This document shows, piece by piece, positions 1 through 10,766 of a stretch of DNA of 64,000 nucleotides. Source of the stretch: Blastocystis hominis (lineage: Eukaryota > Sar > Bigyra > Opalinata > Blastocystidae); assembly GCF_000151665.1 (NCBI RefSeq), contig NW_013171836.1:5001-69000 (forward strand). The letters are read 5' to 3'. Made by a program: the position numbers and the translations under genes. The notes below the pieces were generated by a model that was not told the origin of the DNA, did not search any database, and saw nothing but the letters and a program-made list of their open reading frames with translations. Position 1 is the stretch's first letter. Each line of letters starts with the position of its first letter.

Positions 1-1060
1 AATATTCACTCGATCGAAATGTGTACTATCCATTATTCTATTCATTTTCACTTTTGGAATGCTAACCTCGCTTTAAGTACTCTTTTCTTTTCCTTTCTAT
101 TCGATTATTAAGTAAATTGAATGTATTTAAAGAGTGGAATTGCGATTTTGAAGGTACAGCGCTTTCAGTATAACAGGTCGCACAATTTATTATTACTATG
201 CATCTATACACATTGTACAATATATTAGTAGAAGAATGAGAGCTTTCTGAGAGTCACACAATTCAAAAACCTAAATAGTGTTATATTGTTGTATAATATG
301 ATCTCTTCATCATTTTGGTTTACATTATTTGTAACCCTTCTCTACATTCATTATCACATCAGGGTTATCCTTGTTCTATTGTGGTTACATATATACACAC
401 CTCAAATTGCAAAATAAACACTAGTTACACTCCAATTCAAGCTTCTTCATTTTATTAACACATATATATATATATACTCACATTCACATCCTATATACAA
501 AATTACACATTCAATCACGAAACCAAGACCTTCAACAAACAAACTTCCCATTTCCACTATCTACAATTATGGATAGATTGTCCGCTACCCATATTATCTA
601 TCTATATTGATTTTTCTAGAGACAATACAGAAAGTGCTCAGTTCAAACCTACTCTGTTTTTTTTCTTGTTTGTTCTATTTATTTATTTATCAACATGTCC
701 TTATTAGAGATTAACTATTATTATCAAAAACCAACAAATTGTGAAACACAAGGTCAACCAATTAACATTCCATATATATATATATATATCACCGTGTTCC
801 ATTCTATGTCCACATTACGAATATAGAATCACAATTATGATAGGTGTCTAAATGACTTTGAAAATCAACATTCTAAAACAAGAAATGGAGTTTCTTTTTC
901 TTATTCTTATTCTTTTTGATTCAATAAGGAATCACAAATCACTGGATTGTCTATTATTTTAACAATTTGTATTCTATATGGTCTATTGAATAATATTGAA
1001 AAACAAAAAGCGATAAAAGTGAAGGTGTAAAAGTGGTCTGTACTTTTCCAAGAATTCTAT
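1..1060. other. AT-rich stretch without recognisable gene
   Basis: Strongly AT-rich DNA with short (TA)n runs near 463-474 and 772-788. I see no open frame with protein-like composition, no tRNA-like fold and no link to the relic gene downstream. It could be intergenic or decayed sequence. Confidence 0.5.
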
Positions 1061-3600
1061 TTATGGAAACATTGTACTCGTTGTGTACAATACGCAGATA
1101 ATAGTAGAGATCGATTTGGAGATACTTGTTTCCAAACTGTCTCCGATATTCATTTCATATGTTCTCGGTGTGCCTAAGAGAAGTGTTGGATCACAACACA
1201 TCAAGAGTAGGAGCGAAGGAAGTGTATATGGAGAGTACCAAGAATCTGGATAGAGGACTACGAACCAATCCACAAAGACAATAATCCATGGAGATATCGA
1301 GTATTCATGGCCTCCTAACATGCCTGGGATCTCACCACTTTCACTTCACACAAAGTACTAGTATTTCACACAACAAATATCATGAATTGAATTGAATTGA
1401 ATTGATTGGATTAGCTAATCAGGTGTGGGAGTTCGTTATTGTTGAGTGATATGATAACACCCGATAAACTCGTATTGATGGTGTTGAAACGCCTTCAAAA
1501 GCACGTGACAAGACGAGTTGAAAATTGATTGTACTTGGAGAAGAAGTATACGATTCTTGATGAAGTGTATCCACAAGGAAGACTGGTTTTCCACAGTTTA
1601 GGAAGAATGAGAGGTTAGTGAAGAGCTGAAGGACGTCAACGAAGAGTTCGGTGGAGGTGTGTGTGAAAGAACCGGTTGAAAGTACTGAAGATAATCGGTT
1701 AAAAGAAGAAGTTGCGCAGATAGGTAGATAAAGAAGAAGAAGAAGAAGAATGCAAGGACTCTTATAAGAAGTTGAGAGAGGACAGTGAGAGAAAACAGCC
1801 TGAGATAATCCCAAAGAAGGCAGAAATGAAGAAGACGAAGGTGAAGAAGCATTCTAGTGATAAGAAATCAAAATCAAGAAGGACTGCTACGAAATCTCCC
1901 AACCACGGCAAAACTCCGATAAAAACGCAAGAGAAGAATAGTGAGAACCGTGTGAAGAGACCTGGAGGTGAAAAGGAAGAAGTGGTGTTGCGACACATGG
2001 AGAGTAAAAGAGTGCGTTTGGAAGAGGAGGTCAAGCCGATTGAACCAAAAGAGGTTTCGCCTTCAACAAAGGTAGAGTCGAGTTTGCTGGAAGAGAAGAA
2101 GGATTATGAGCTGCCCTGTGAAGAAGTGAAGAAGAAGAAGGAGAAAGAGAGCGAGAGCAAGAGCAGTATATTGATGGTAAGTTGTTCGGAGCAAAATGTT
2201 GATTCTCCCTATGTGTGGTAAACGATTTTTCGATTTTTTCAACTTTGTGTGGTGTAGAGGAAATAAGAAAGAGAATGCAAAGAAGACATTGGGAAACTCA
2301 AATTCGACAGGAATATTGAGTTCTGAAGCGGCTGTGAAAGAAGAATCGGGCGCGAATAAGAATGAAGCCAGCTTAAGTATGAGTGGGAAGAAGACGATGG
2401 ATAGTGAATATATGAGTGAATATAGTATGGAAAAGATAGTCAGTGATGACAAAGAAGACTTGAAGGTTTTGTGTAGTGATAATGAGAGGAAGCGAGAGTG
2501 CGATTCATTATAAAGGACGAATACGGTCCAACAGAAGAATGTCCCGCCGCATAAGAAGGTTCATTCTGAAATGTCGGATAAGAATGCGAATTTGGATACA
2601 CCACTTGATTTGGTGGATGAGAGATGGATTTGTAGTAAATTGAGCTCAATTCGTTCCGACAGTAAATTTGCCTTCCCATCTGGGAAATTGAACACCGATT
2701 TATGTGCTTTGTCTTATCTTAGGGAAGAGAGAGGACATGGGTGAGAGAGTTGCAGGATGCGATGGGAGTACTGGAATTCGTTGGAAATGACCACTTTTGG
2801 AGGAGATATGGTACCATCCAAGATAGAGAGAAGGAGGCGAGGTACAGTACCATATAGAATGATTGAGAGTGGGTAGAGAAGAGTACAAGAAGCTGAAACC
2901 AATTCTGGAAGCCAAGAAGAAGAACGAAGAACGAAGCAAGAAACGAGAATGAAGGATATTGATCTAGAAGCCAAGGCATCAGAGAAGAAATCACAGGCAG
3001 AGAGATAGGGAGAAAAAGGTACTTGCATTGTTTCTACGACTGCTTCGACGACTGCTAATTCGACGTTTTCGACTGCGGATTCTGGTGACGCGTGTCAAGT
3101 TTCTACTCATATCGCTGTGGACAACCGATTTCGCCCATAACTATTGTGTAAGGACCCGGTGGATTTGAGAGGCTCGCTACGTGGCTTTGGTGATTGTAGT
3201 GTTATTCCGAGAGGATCCTTGGGACGGAGGGTCATACAAAGAATTTATTGTGCGGACTGGAGAGACATTGTTAAGGGTTCGATGAGAAATGGTTTTGGCT
3301 CTGTGTGTACCTCGTCTGGGGAGAATCGTGGTTCGGATAGCCATGGGAGGGATAATTGGGTCCCGAACACAGGAAGGAAGGATTGTGAGAAAATCCTGAC
3401 ACCGTATATTGGTTGTGGATAGTCTTTTGGGGAGTAGGTTGAGTTGGTCGGTTGTGAGGAACTAGCAAGATTCTTGCAAAGGACTTACTATGAACGGCTC
3501 ACTCTATATGGTATATGGCATAAAGGGATAGCAAGCAGACCCCGGAGGTGGGCTAATGGGAAGAAGTCCAAGGGTGGAAGGTATTGAAGTACTAGACGGT
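1061..3600 (+). pseudogene. Relic gene for a lysine/glutamate-rich basic protein
   Basis: Plus-strand reading gives protein-like peptides repeatedly cut by stops. Positions 1772-2221 are open and read as a Lys/Glu/Ser-rich, nuclear-protein-like segment. From 2196 onward one single frame stays protein-like to about 3595, interrupted by stops at 2511 (TAA), about 2740 (TGA), 2875 (TAG), 3008 (TAG), 3138 (TAA), 3420 (TAG), 3435 (TAG), 3576 and 3591 (TGA). The peptides between them look ordinary (for example a Trp-rich piece near 3520 ending in a basic RPRRWANGKK tail). Random sequence should give about twenty stops over this length, so this is best read as a former coding region decaying by nonsense mutation. 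No family is recognised. A multi-intron gene is the alternative, but I found no set of 30-nt introns that removes the stops. Confidence 0.45.
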
Positions 3601-4593
3601 GAACAACCCGCTCAAGATCTCCTGCAGGTCAATAAGTTGTTTGTTTGTTAACCCCATTTTCTTGCCTAGGATAGCTGTTCTGTTTCTCGTATTTTCATTT
3701 TCATATTGTGAGGTGGTAGAGTGTGGTAGAGAGAACGGATTTGCGATGAGTGAAAGGACAAACTATGGGAGCAAGAGCTGTAGGTTTGTAGAAGCGGAGC
3801 GTGTGTGGAACTTGGGAGAATGGGACAAGAAGGCGGAGTATGCGAACTGCTGTGGACACGGTCTTCGCCTCTGATTGATGGGAGCCGAGTGAACTGGAAT
3901 GGCCAGTGGGAGGAGGCGAGTTCCAAGACGGTGCAGTTCTGCATTTGTGGGTCTGTGGAGCATGGGAAGGTGGGGGTGTGCGTGGTGCGGGCGCTGTGGG
4001 AAGTGTTGGAATGGAAGAGAGGTGAGGTGCGTGGCGGTGGTGTGCCCCGCGGACGAAGCGGCGGGGTAGCCGGAAGGGCACTTGGGGCAAGTGTTGGATA
4101 CGAAGTGCGATGTGGACTAGTGGGGCATGATCACGGATGGGTGCAACGCCTATCAGCAGTGGGAATCGATCGATCGATCGATAGGGGACGGGCTCCTGCC
4201 AGCCCATCCTGCCGATGCTGCGCTGCGCTGCGCTGCGTGGCGGGCGATGGGGCGAGGGACGTGGCGCTGTGGACGATGGGAGATGGGAAGCAATCCGCGA
4301 TGTACTGCACGAGCAATGTGGGTGTGGGCGAGGTGATCAACGACCCATTCGAGCCCATGAACATCCACATCGTGTTTGAATTGGCCGAGGCCACGTTCTC
4401 CTATCCCACCACCGCGATCTCCATCTCCGACTACACCATTGCCTTCGCCTTCGCCTTCGCCTTCGATGGCTCCTTCCCGCGGTTCTGCGAAGGCACGCAC
4501 GCTCTACATCAATGCCAACAGGTTGGTGTCCCGAAACGGCCTCCCCTTCCCCGCGGAAACCCTCATCGCGACCTTCTCGACTCGCGCCGGCGC

Positions 4594-4655
4594 TCGGTTG
4601 GCGTTCGGTTGGCGTTCGGTTGGCGTTCGGTTGGCGTTCGGTTGGCGTTCGGTTG
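4594..4655. repeat. Tandem repeat, 11-bp unit CGGTTGGCGTT
   Basis: About 5.6 head-to-tail copies of an 11-bp unit lie in the GC-rich island. Because 11 is not a multiple of three, each added copy shifts any reading frame that crosses it. Confidence 0.9.
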
Positions 4656-5130
4656 TGGCCTGCTCGGATTGTGGAGAGCGCGATTGGTATGAGGGAAGTG
4701 GAGTAGGCGCAGCGCAGCGCAGCGTGTCTGTGCAGATGGAGGTTCCCTGGAGCAGTGGCATCTCCGATGAAGCCCCGATGGATGGCCTTGATGGGCAGCA
4801 ATGTGCAGAGCCAGTTCTTCGAGACGCGCTCCGTGTTGGTGGCGGGCGCCATTGTGAACAGCGTGATGGCCATCAGCTGGCGTGTCCGCAAGGGCGCCTC
4901 CTGGTCCGCCTTCGCGTCCTTCTCCGTCTACCGCCCCGTCGTGCTGCTGCCTCCCTGCCTGCCTCCCTCCCTCCGCGCCCGTCGTGCTGCTGCCGCCTTC
5001 GAAGCCACGCAGGTGCGCTGGGTCTGGTGGTGGTGCGAGCTCTTCGTGCAGGCCTTGGTTGGCTCCCACTCCCAGCTCTTCGCCGCCGACGCGCTCCTCC
5101 AAGAGGGCGACGTCCAGCAACCCGAGCTCT

Positions 5131-5152
5131 CTCTCTCTCTCTCTCTCTCTCG
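5131..5152. repeat. (CT)n microsatellite
   Basis: About eleven CT dinucleotides in the GC-rich island. Flanking sequence reads as coding in different frames on its two sides. Confidence 0.85.
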
Positions 5153-5402
5153 ATGCGTGCGTGGCCTACTGGGTGCGCGTGGCGCTGTGCTCCGCCGCGT
5201 GCTCCATCCTCTCCGAGGCCTCCTCTCCCATCACCCTCGCCGCGTATGTCGTCGCGCCCGGCGCGGTGCAGAACCTCGAGGTGGCCGCGCTCTCCTCGAC
5301 CTCGCTGCGCGTGCAGTGGGCAGAGCCGGCGGAGCTGGGCGGCGCCAGCATTCGGTACTACGTGGTGCGACGCTCGTGGATGGCGTCGATGGCCGTGATC
5401 CA

Positions 5403-5481
5403 GAGCGAGAGCGAGAGCGAGAGCGAGAGCGAGAGCGAGAGCGAGAGCGAGAGCGAGAGCGAGAGCGAGAGCGAGAGCGAG
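5403..5481. repeat. Tandem repeat, 6-bp unit GAGAGC
   Basis: About thirteen copies of a hexamer reading Ser-Glu in the frame of the FN3-like domain. It lies just after the FN3-like C' strand, so it expands a loop without breaking frame. Confidence 0.9.
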
Positions 5482-5510
5482 GTCGCCAGCACGAACTGCT
5501 TCCTGGACCT

Positions 5511-5576
5511 GCAGAGCGTGCAGAGCGTGCAGAGCGTGCAGAGCGTGCAGAGCGTGCAGAGCGTGCAGAGCGTGCA
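5511..5576. repeat. Tandem repeat, 9-bp unit GCAGAGCGT
   Basis: About seven copies of a nonamer reading Gln-Ser-Val in the same frame as the preceding Ser-Glu run. Its length keeps frame. Confidence 0.9.
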
Positions 5577-6310
5577 GCACGCGCCCATCTATCTGAGCGT
5601 GGCCGCGTTCACCGGGTATCTCTCCCGCCAAGAGAAGATCCCCGCGGTTCTGTATGCGGTGTGTGTGGAATCAGGCGGAGGGCATTGAGTGGGACTGTGC
5701 GATGGCGATTACCGGATCCTTCCATGATCTCTGCACCGCCACATGCGAGCTTCGCGCTCCCGCCACTTCCTCCTTCCTCCTTCCTCCTTCCGCCGAACCG
5801 TCTGGTTCCCCGCGGGACGCGATGTGTGTCACGTGTTGGAGGGTGGGATCCCCGCGACTTCCTACACGCTGGAGTGCGTCCCGAGCGAAGTGGGCAGTGC
5901 CGAGTGGATGGGCAGGCAATTCGGAGTGTCCACGATGGCCACGTCGGAATTCGTTGGGTGTTGGTGGTGGACGGCGAGCCAACCTCCTCGCTCACCGGTT
6001 CGCTCTGGGTGTGGGTGTGGGTGTGGGTGTGAGTGAGCAGGAATCTGGTGGGCGATGGGGTGGGGTCCGTGGCTCCCTACGAAGGTGTGCAGAGTCGACC
6101 GGGCTCTCTGGATCTCTTCCTGTCCAACTGGGCGCAGAACGCCACCGTGGTCTCCGTCACCCAGCCCCTCCGCTTCCGCCTCCGCCTCCGCCTCCGCCTC
6201 CGCTTCCTCTTCGCCTACGATGTGACCGGCGCGCTCATCCGCGCCCACCTCGTCGATCACGCCTGGTGCGCCGTGGGTCGCGATGTTTCCACGTTTCCAC
6301 GATCCAGACC

Positions 6311-7318
6311 GATTTGGCAGTTGCTGAGAGAAAGAAAGAGAGAAATGGTTGCGGTGTTTGGTTTGGAAGATAGATGGATGGATGGATGGATGAATAGATG
6401 GAATTGTAGAGATGTGGAATGGTTGAAGCGTTGTAGGATTTGAATGAGAATCGAAAATGTGTTTAGGAAGGAAAGAAAATGTAGATTTAGAGTGTGTAGG
6501 GTGTTGGAACGATTTAGAAACATGAACAGAATAATCCAGAACGAGGAACCAAACGACTCTAGTTGATAATAATAATAATAATAATAGAGTGCTGTGAATT
6601 GATAGTTGAAACTAACAAAGAAAGAGAGAAAGAAAGTGTATTTAGAGTTAGTTGGTTGGTTTAGGATAAGGAAATGATAGAAAATGGAGTGAATGGTTAA
6701 CGATGTGCGAAGATAGGTTCTTTGTGTGAAAATCACTGGATCAAAACCAATTTCCATTCCATTCGATTTGATTTACTAGTTTTACTAGTTTGAATTGTTT
6801 TCAAACCCAACCAGTCCCAAGTCAAAATGATTTGGCTAGAATCATGGATGGATAGATTGGATTATCGAAATAATAATAATAATAATAATAATGATAATAT
6901 AGACTATTTAGACAAAGTGGAGTGAGCAACCAAATCCTTGCTTCCTAACACGATTTCACTATGATATCATAAATATACAACCTATACAGACATAGTAGAC
7001 AACAAAATGGACTTTTCCATTCTGAGTGTTTCCAAACAATCCTGATATTATAAATATTATAAATATCTATACCTCCGAACTATTTTAACCACAAAAATGT
7101 GAACAAAGTGATGCGAAACACAAGTGAGTACTTCACTTGGAAATCTTGGATCCAATGTGTATATGGTAGCACTCTATCATAATTTTTAAATATGAAGAAT
7201 ACTTAGGTGTAAAGAAACAAACTGATCTCTCTGTTTTCTTCATAAATTCTTTATATTTGGCTACAAATTACGGATTCAAAGAGTAGAGGCTAAGGATATG
7301 TGATTATAAATAGGTAGA
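6311..7318. other. Intergenic, AT-rich
   Basis: Between the GC-rich island and the MORN-like gene. It holds short simple repeats (GATG near 6370, TAA near 6570 and 6873) and no coding segment I would support. It presumably carries the upstream region of the gene at 7319. Confidence 0.5.
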
Positions 7319-8071
7319 ATGCAAGAACTTAAGGGAAGCGAATTTCTCCTGGACGGTTACATAACGCTTGGTAAAGCAAAGGAAATCACTATTGGCGGCT
7401 GCAAGTATAGCCTCCAATATTATCAAGGCGATCACGAGGCTGAATACACGTTGACGAGAGCTGGGAAGGTTTGCCTATTCCAAAATGGCATACTAAAAAT
7501 GTGTTACGAGGTGGATGCGAACGGGAGCGAAATCGGTGACTTTACGCGATTTGATAATGGATGTGTCGCTGTTGTCCAATCTTTTGACGAAATCTGGGAC
7601 AACAAGAATTTTCATCGTATAATAAACCATGTCCGAGGCGAGCGTATGGAAATCTATTCGCATGCGAGTGATCACCTGATTTATCACGGTGAGTTCAACG
7701 AGAAGCGAGAACGAGAAGGATGGGGCATCGCGTATGACGATAAAACGGGTGCCATGCTGCTCGAGGGAATCTGGAAGGGGAACAAGCTGGTGGAGATCAT
7801 CCGCAAGATCGAAGGAACCATCATGACGGAGTTCAAGCGAAACGGTAACAACACCATCGCTTCGAATCGAATTCCCCTGTTTGTGGGTGAATTCGTTTAT
7901 GATGAATCGAAAGAATCGTTTCTTCGAAATGGTCGAGGATACTGGATCGATGAAGAAACTCGGATTGCTACTCGCGAAGTGGAATGGAAAGATGGAGTGG
8001 AAGTGAGTGGAAGAGATCTCTATGATGGATGGCATATTCATTCATTCACTCACTCAATATTGTTTATTTAA
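7319..8071 (+). CDS. MORN-repeat-like protein
   Basis: A 250-residue open frame without evident introns. It shows spaced motifs of the MORN type (Y.GEF...REGWGI...D, then LEGIWK, then FVGEF.YDE......GRGYW), a beta-hairpin repeat found in proteins that sit at membranes or the cytoskeleton. Spacing is loose, so the match is to repeat style rather than a named family. There is no signal peptide or membrane helix. The next gene (8805) begins with the same kind of repeat, so the two may be diverged tandem relatives. The last dozen residues are low in complexity and the true end could be altered by an unrecognised intron. Confidence 0.6.
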   Translation: MQELKGSEFLLDGYITLGKAKEITIGGCKYSLQYYQGDHEAEYTLTRAGKVCLFQNGILKMCYEVDANGSEIGDFTRFDNGCVAVVQSFDEIWDNKNFHRIINHVRGERMEIYSHASDHLIYHGEFNEKREREGWGIAYDDKTGAMLLEGIWKGNKLVEIIRKIEGTIMTEFKRNGNNTIASNRIPLFVGEFVYDESKESFLRNGRGYWIDEETRIATREVEWKDGVEVSGRDLYDGWHIHSFTHSILFI

Positions 8072-8804
8072 TACTATTGCTATGTTAATCACATTGCATT
8101 TCACATTGTTTTGTTGATCAAATAGAAAGCAAGGTTATCATTCATAGGATTCATGGATTCCATCCATCATATTATTCAATCGATTGTTTTGTTTAATGAT
8201 ACTATGATTCCTATTCACCATTTCACTCTATGAACCACATTCCTTTCTCTGCAATATCATTCTTTGTACTCAATATGGATGGTCATTGTGACAGAAGAGA
8301 ATCGAAGTATCAACAGAGAATCAATACAATAATCCACTTGTCAAATAGAAATGATGGATTTTGCATTCTACATACTACTGCCATCCTCTCTATTACGAAT
8401 CAAACCATTCCAACAGTATTCACTATTGTGAGTTCGATTGTTGCAAAACAAGATCAACTACCACATAATTGATATATTTTGAAGAACATACATCCATTAT
8501 AGACTTAATAGAACAGCCATTCTGACATGAGAGAATAAAGGTGATGAAAATGCGTAATATTTTACAATTATAGCTATAAGTATCTAAATATAACACAAGA
8601 ATATATGAATAGATGGAAATGCACCGAAATATAGAAAAATAGGAATGGGTGGAGAAAATGAGGTTTTATTATATGTATTCTAGTTTGTAACACACCAGCA
8701 TATCACAGCCATACACAATAATCCATGACGTGTGTTCTATCGAGAAATAATGAAACAGATCTTGTTTCCAAAAATACCGTTTTACCATATTTCTTTTCAT
8801 TTCG
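8072..8804. other. Intergenic, AT-rich
   Basis: Separates the two MORN-like genes. I see no supported gene. Short open frames here have low-complexity composition. Confidence 0.5.
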
Positions 8805-10358
8805 ATGCAAAACATTGCTGATTTTGTCAATTCTGCTATCAGTAACTATCACATTGATAGTTCCATTATTCAAAATGTGCAGGGATGCTTGGGTAAAGAA
8901 ATGAAACCAAATGGCTGGATTTCACTCATATTGAGTACTAGAGAATGTATAGTATTGCAATTCAATAATGGAGTATTCATGAATCAAGGATTTGTCCTCA
9001 ATGAGCAGAAAGTGTTGAAAGTGTTCGGAAATCATCAAATTGGTGCTATTTCATATAATGGAGAACAATCCATAGAAGTAGTGGAAGAAGGAATCGTGGA
9101 TTTGGATCATGGAAGTCGATTTGAAGGCTTGATATTGGCAGAAAACAAGTTTGGAATTCCATTTGGATATGGTGAAATGTATGATGATGATGGAATATTG
9201 GTGTACAAGGGCATAATGATCAATTGGAAACGATTTGGCTATGGATCGAGTTATCATACATAATCGGATTGTATATGAATATGAAGGATATTGGTGTGAT
9301 GATAATCGATTTGGAATTGGCAAAGTGTATGATCGATATGGGAATTTAGTGAATGAATGTGAATGGTATAATGGAAATGAAATTGATATCGATGAAAAAT
9401 ATGAAGGCGATGGAAGCAAACCATTGAATATCGGAATCAAACATTTGAAACTGAGTGACAATTGTGTATTGGTTGATTGGGATGTTTCATTGTTGTATAA
9501 TTTGGAATCAATCGAAATGGGCAATGATTGTTTTGAATCAGTGAAAACAATCCAAATCGATGGATTGAATCGATTGAAAACTATCAAAATCGGAAACAAT
9601 TCATTTACTTATGAAAAGAATGATTGGGGAAAAAATAAATCGAGATCATTCCACATATTGAATTGTGAATCATTGGAATTCATTCAAATTGGTCAATATA
9701 GTTTCAGTGATTTTGCTGGAGACTTTGAATTGAAGAATCTACCACAATTACAATCCATTCAAATTGGGACAATTGGAAGTTATTCAGGCAATTTCTTTTG
9801 GAGTTCATTTGTAATTCGAGGTATTGATATGATATTGAATATTTGAATGATGCATAGATCTTCCAAATCTACAATCCATTACATTAGGTGATCGTGCATT
9901 CGATTGGTCCTTGACAACAATAATTGAAAGTATTGAATGAATTCGAATGAAATGATTGATGTAGATCTTCCATTATTACAATCCATTACACTCGGTTATC
10001 ATGCACTTTATGGAAGATATGAAGATGATTCAAGTTCATTGATAATGCGAAGTAATAATGAATTGATTGGCTATAATTTGCTTTGTAGATCTTCCTATTC
10101 TAACATCAATAACTTCGGTAAATTATAGTTTTCGCTATGCTCGTGTAGTGACATTGGAAAGTATTTCTGAATATTGAATATTGATAGTATTTAGATATTC
10201 CAAATCTACGAAATGTCAAACTACCTGGTTCATTCGGGTGTGTTCGATCGAAATCAATTTCGAGTATAGTTTGATTGATTTGATTTGATTCATAGATGTT
10301 TCTTCCATTCTCGCTGATCTTGTCCAAATCAAGCATTAAATCTATAATTTTGATTTGA
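8805..10358 (+). pseudogene. MORN plus leucine-rich-repeat protein, one frame break
   Basis: The N-terminal part has MORN-like motifs (FGYGEMYDDDG, YEGYWCDDNRFGIGKVYDRYGN). The C-terminal part has repeats of the form NLPxLQSIxLGxxxF, a leucine-rich repeat of the LRR_5/BspA style. Introns at 9821-9857, 9930-9964, 10052-10088 and 10161-10194 all cut after the first base of the codon just before LP, so the internal repeat exons are 72, 87 and 72 nt, each a multiple of three. A fifth possible intron (10269-10295) leads to a stop at 10358. At about 9250-9256 the frame must shift by one base (an apparent extra T) to join the MORN half to the rest. This is either a real frameshift or an assembly error. 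If the latter, the gene is intact and should be relabelled CDS. Confidence 0.6.
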
Positions 10359-10766
10359 TTTGATTTGTTCAGTGATTCGTCATTATTTAGGAACATTTCT
10401 ATTGATTGATTGATTGATTGTTTGTTTGTTTCAAACCGATTCTTGATCACAATTCATGATTCTATAATTATCAAAATATCAATCCTGCCTGATTATTATG
10501 ATGTTCTTCTTTACCATTTTAACAATGATACTGAATTATGATTGTTGTTTCAATCAATCAATCCAACTATTATTTGTTTGTTTCTTTGTTTCTAGCTTAA
10601 TAAGAGGTAAAGTCTCGTATTTCGTCATGTATAGAATATCAGGCGAGATATAGTGTGATATAAGCATGAAATACGTTATCTCGTTCATTCAGTAACGAAT
10701 CGTATTTTCCCCAGAAATAAGCAGACTTCACCACGATGTTTAGTCATCTCTTTTTTAACAAACATC
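10359..10766. other. Intergenic between convergent genes
   Basis: The 3' ends of the LRR gene (plus) and the transporter (minus) face each other here. It has runs of GATT and TTTG simple repeats and no coding signal. Confidence 0.5.

Larger units (their letters stand above)
3880..6310 (+). pseudogene. GC-rich island with broken fibronectin-III-like coding
   Basis: Composition switches abruptly from AT-rich to GC-rich at about 3880 and back at about 6310. Plus-strand segments in different frames look like extracellular beta-sandwich protein. The clearest is 5225-5385: a proline/Val-Gln-Asn-Leu start, then SLRVQWAEP and IRYYVV, the A-B-C strand pattern of an FN3 domain. Other protein-like pieces lie at 4265-4590, 4755-4925, 5790-5940 and 6075-6280. 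The frame changes at several points where a short motif has been amplified in tandem (11, 6, 9 or 2 bp units), and the 11- and 2-bp units cannot preserve frame. Either a former gene has been scrambled by repeat expansion, or introns and assembly errors confuse the reading. No intact protein can be assembled. Confidence 0.45.

Noticed and set aside
2196-3595. Reassigned stop codons (alternative genetic code)
   Set aside because: Host genes such as AHCY end at TAA exactly after the family's conserved C-terminus, and all three stop codons occur in the relic, so a changed code is not supported.
4337-5631. Minus-strand Arg/Ala-rich frames in the GC-rich island
   Set aside because: GC-rich DNA gives long stop-free frames by chance. 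The plus strand holds the recognisable FN3-like segments.
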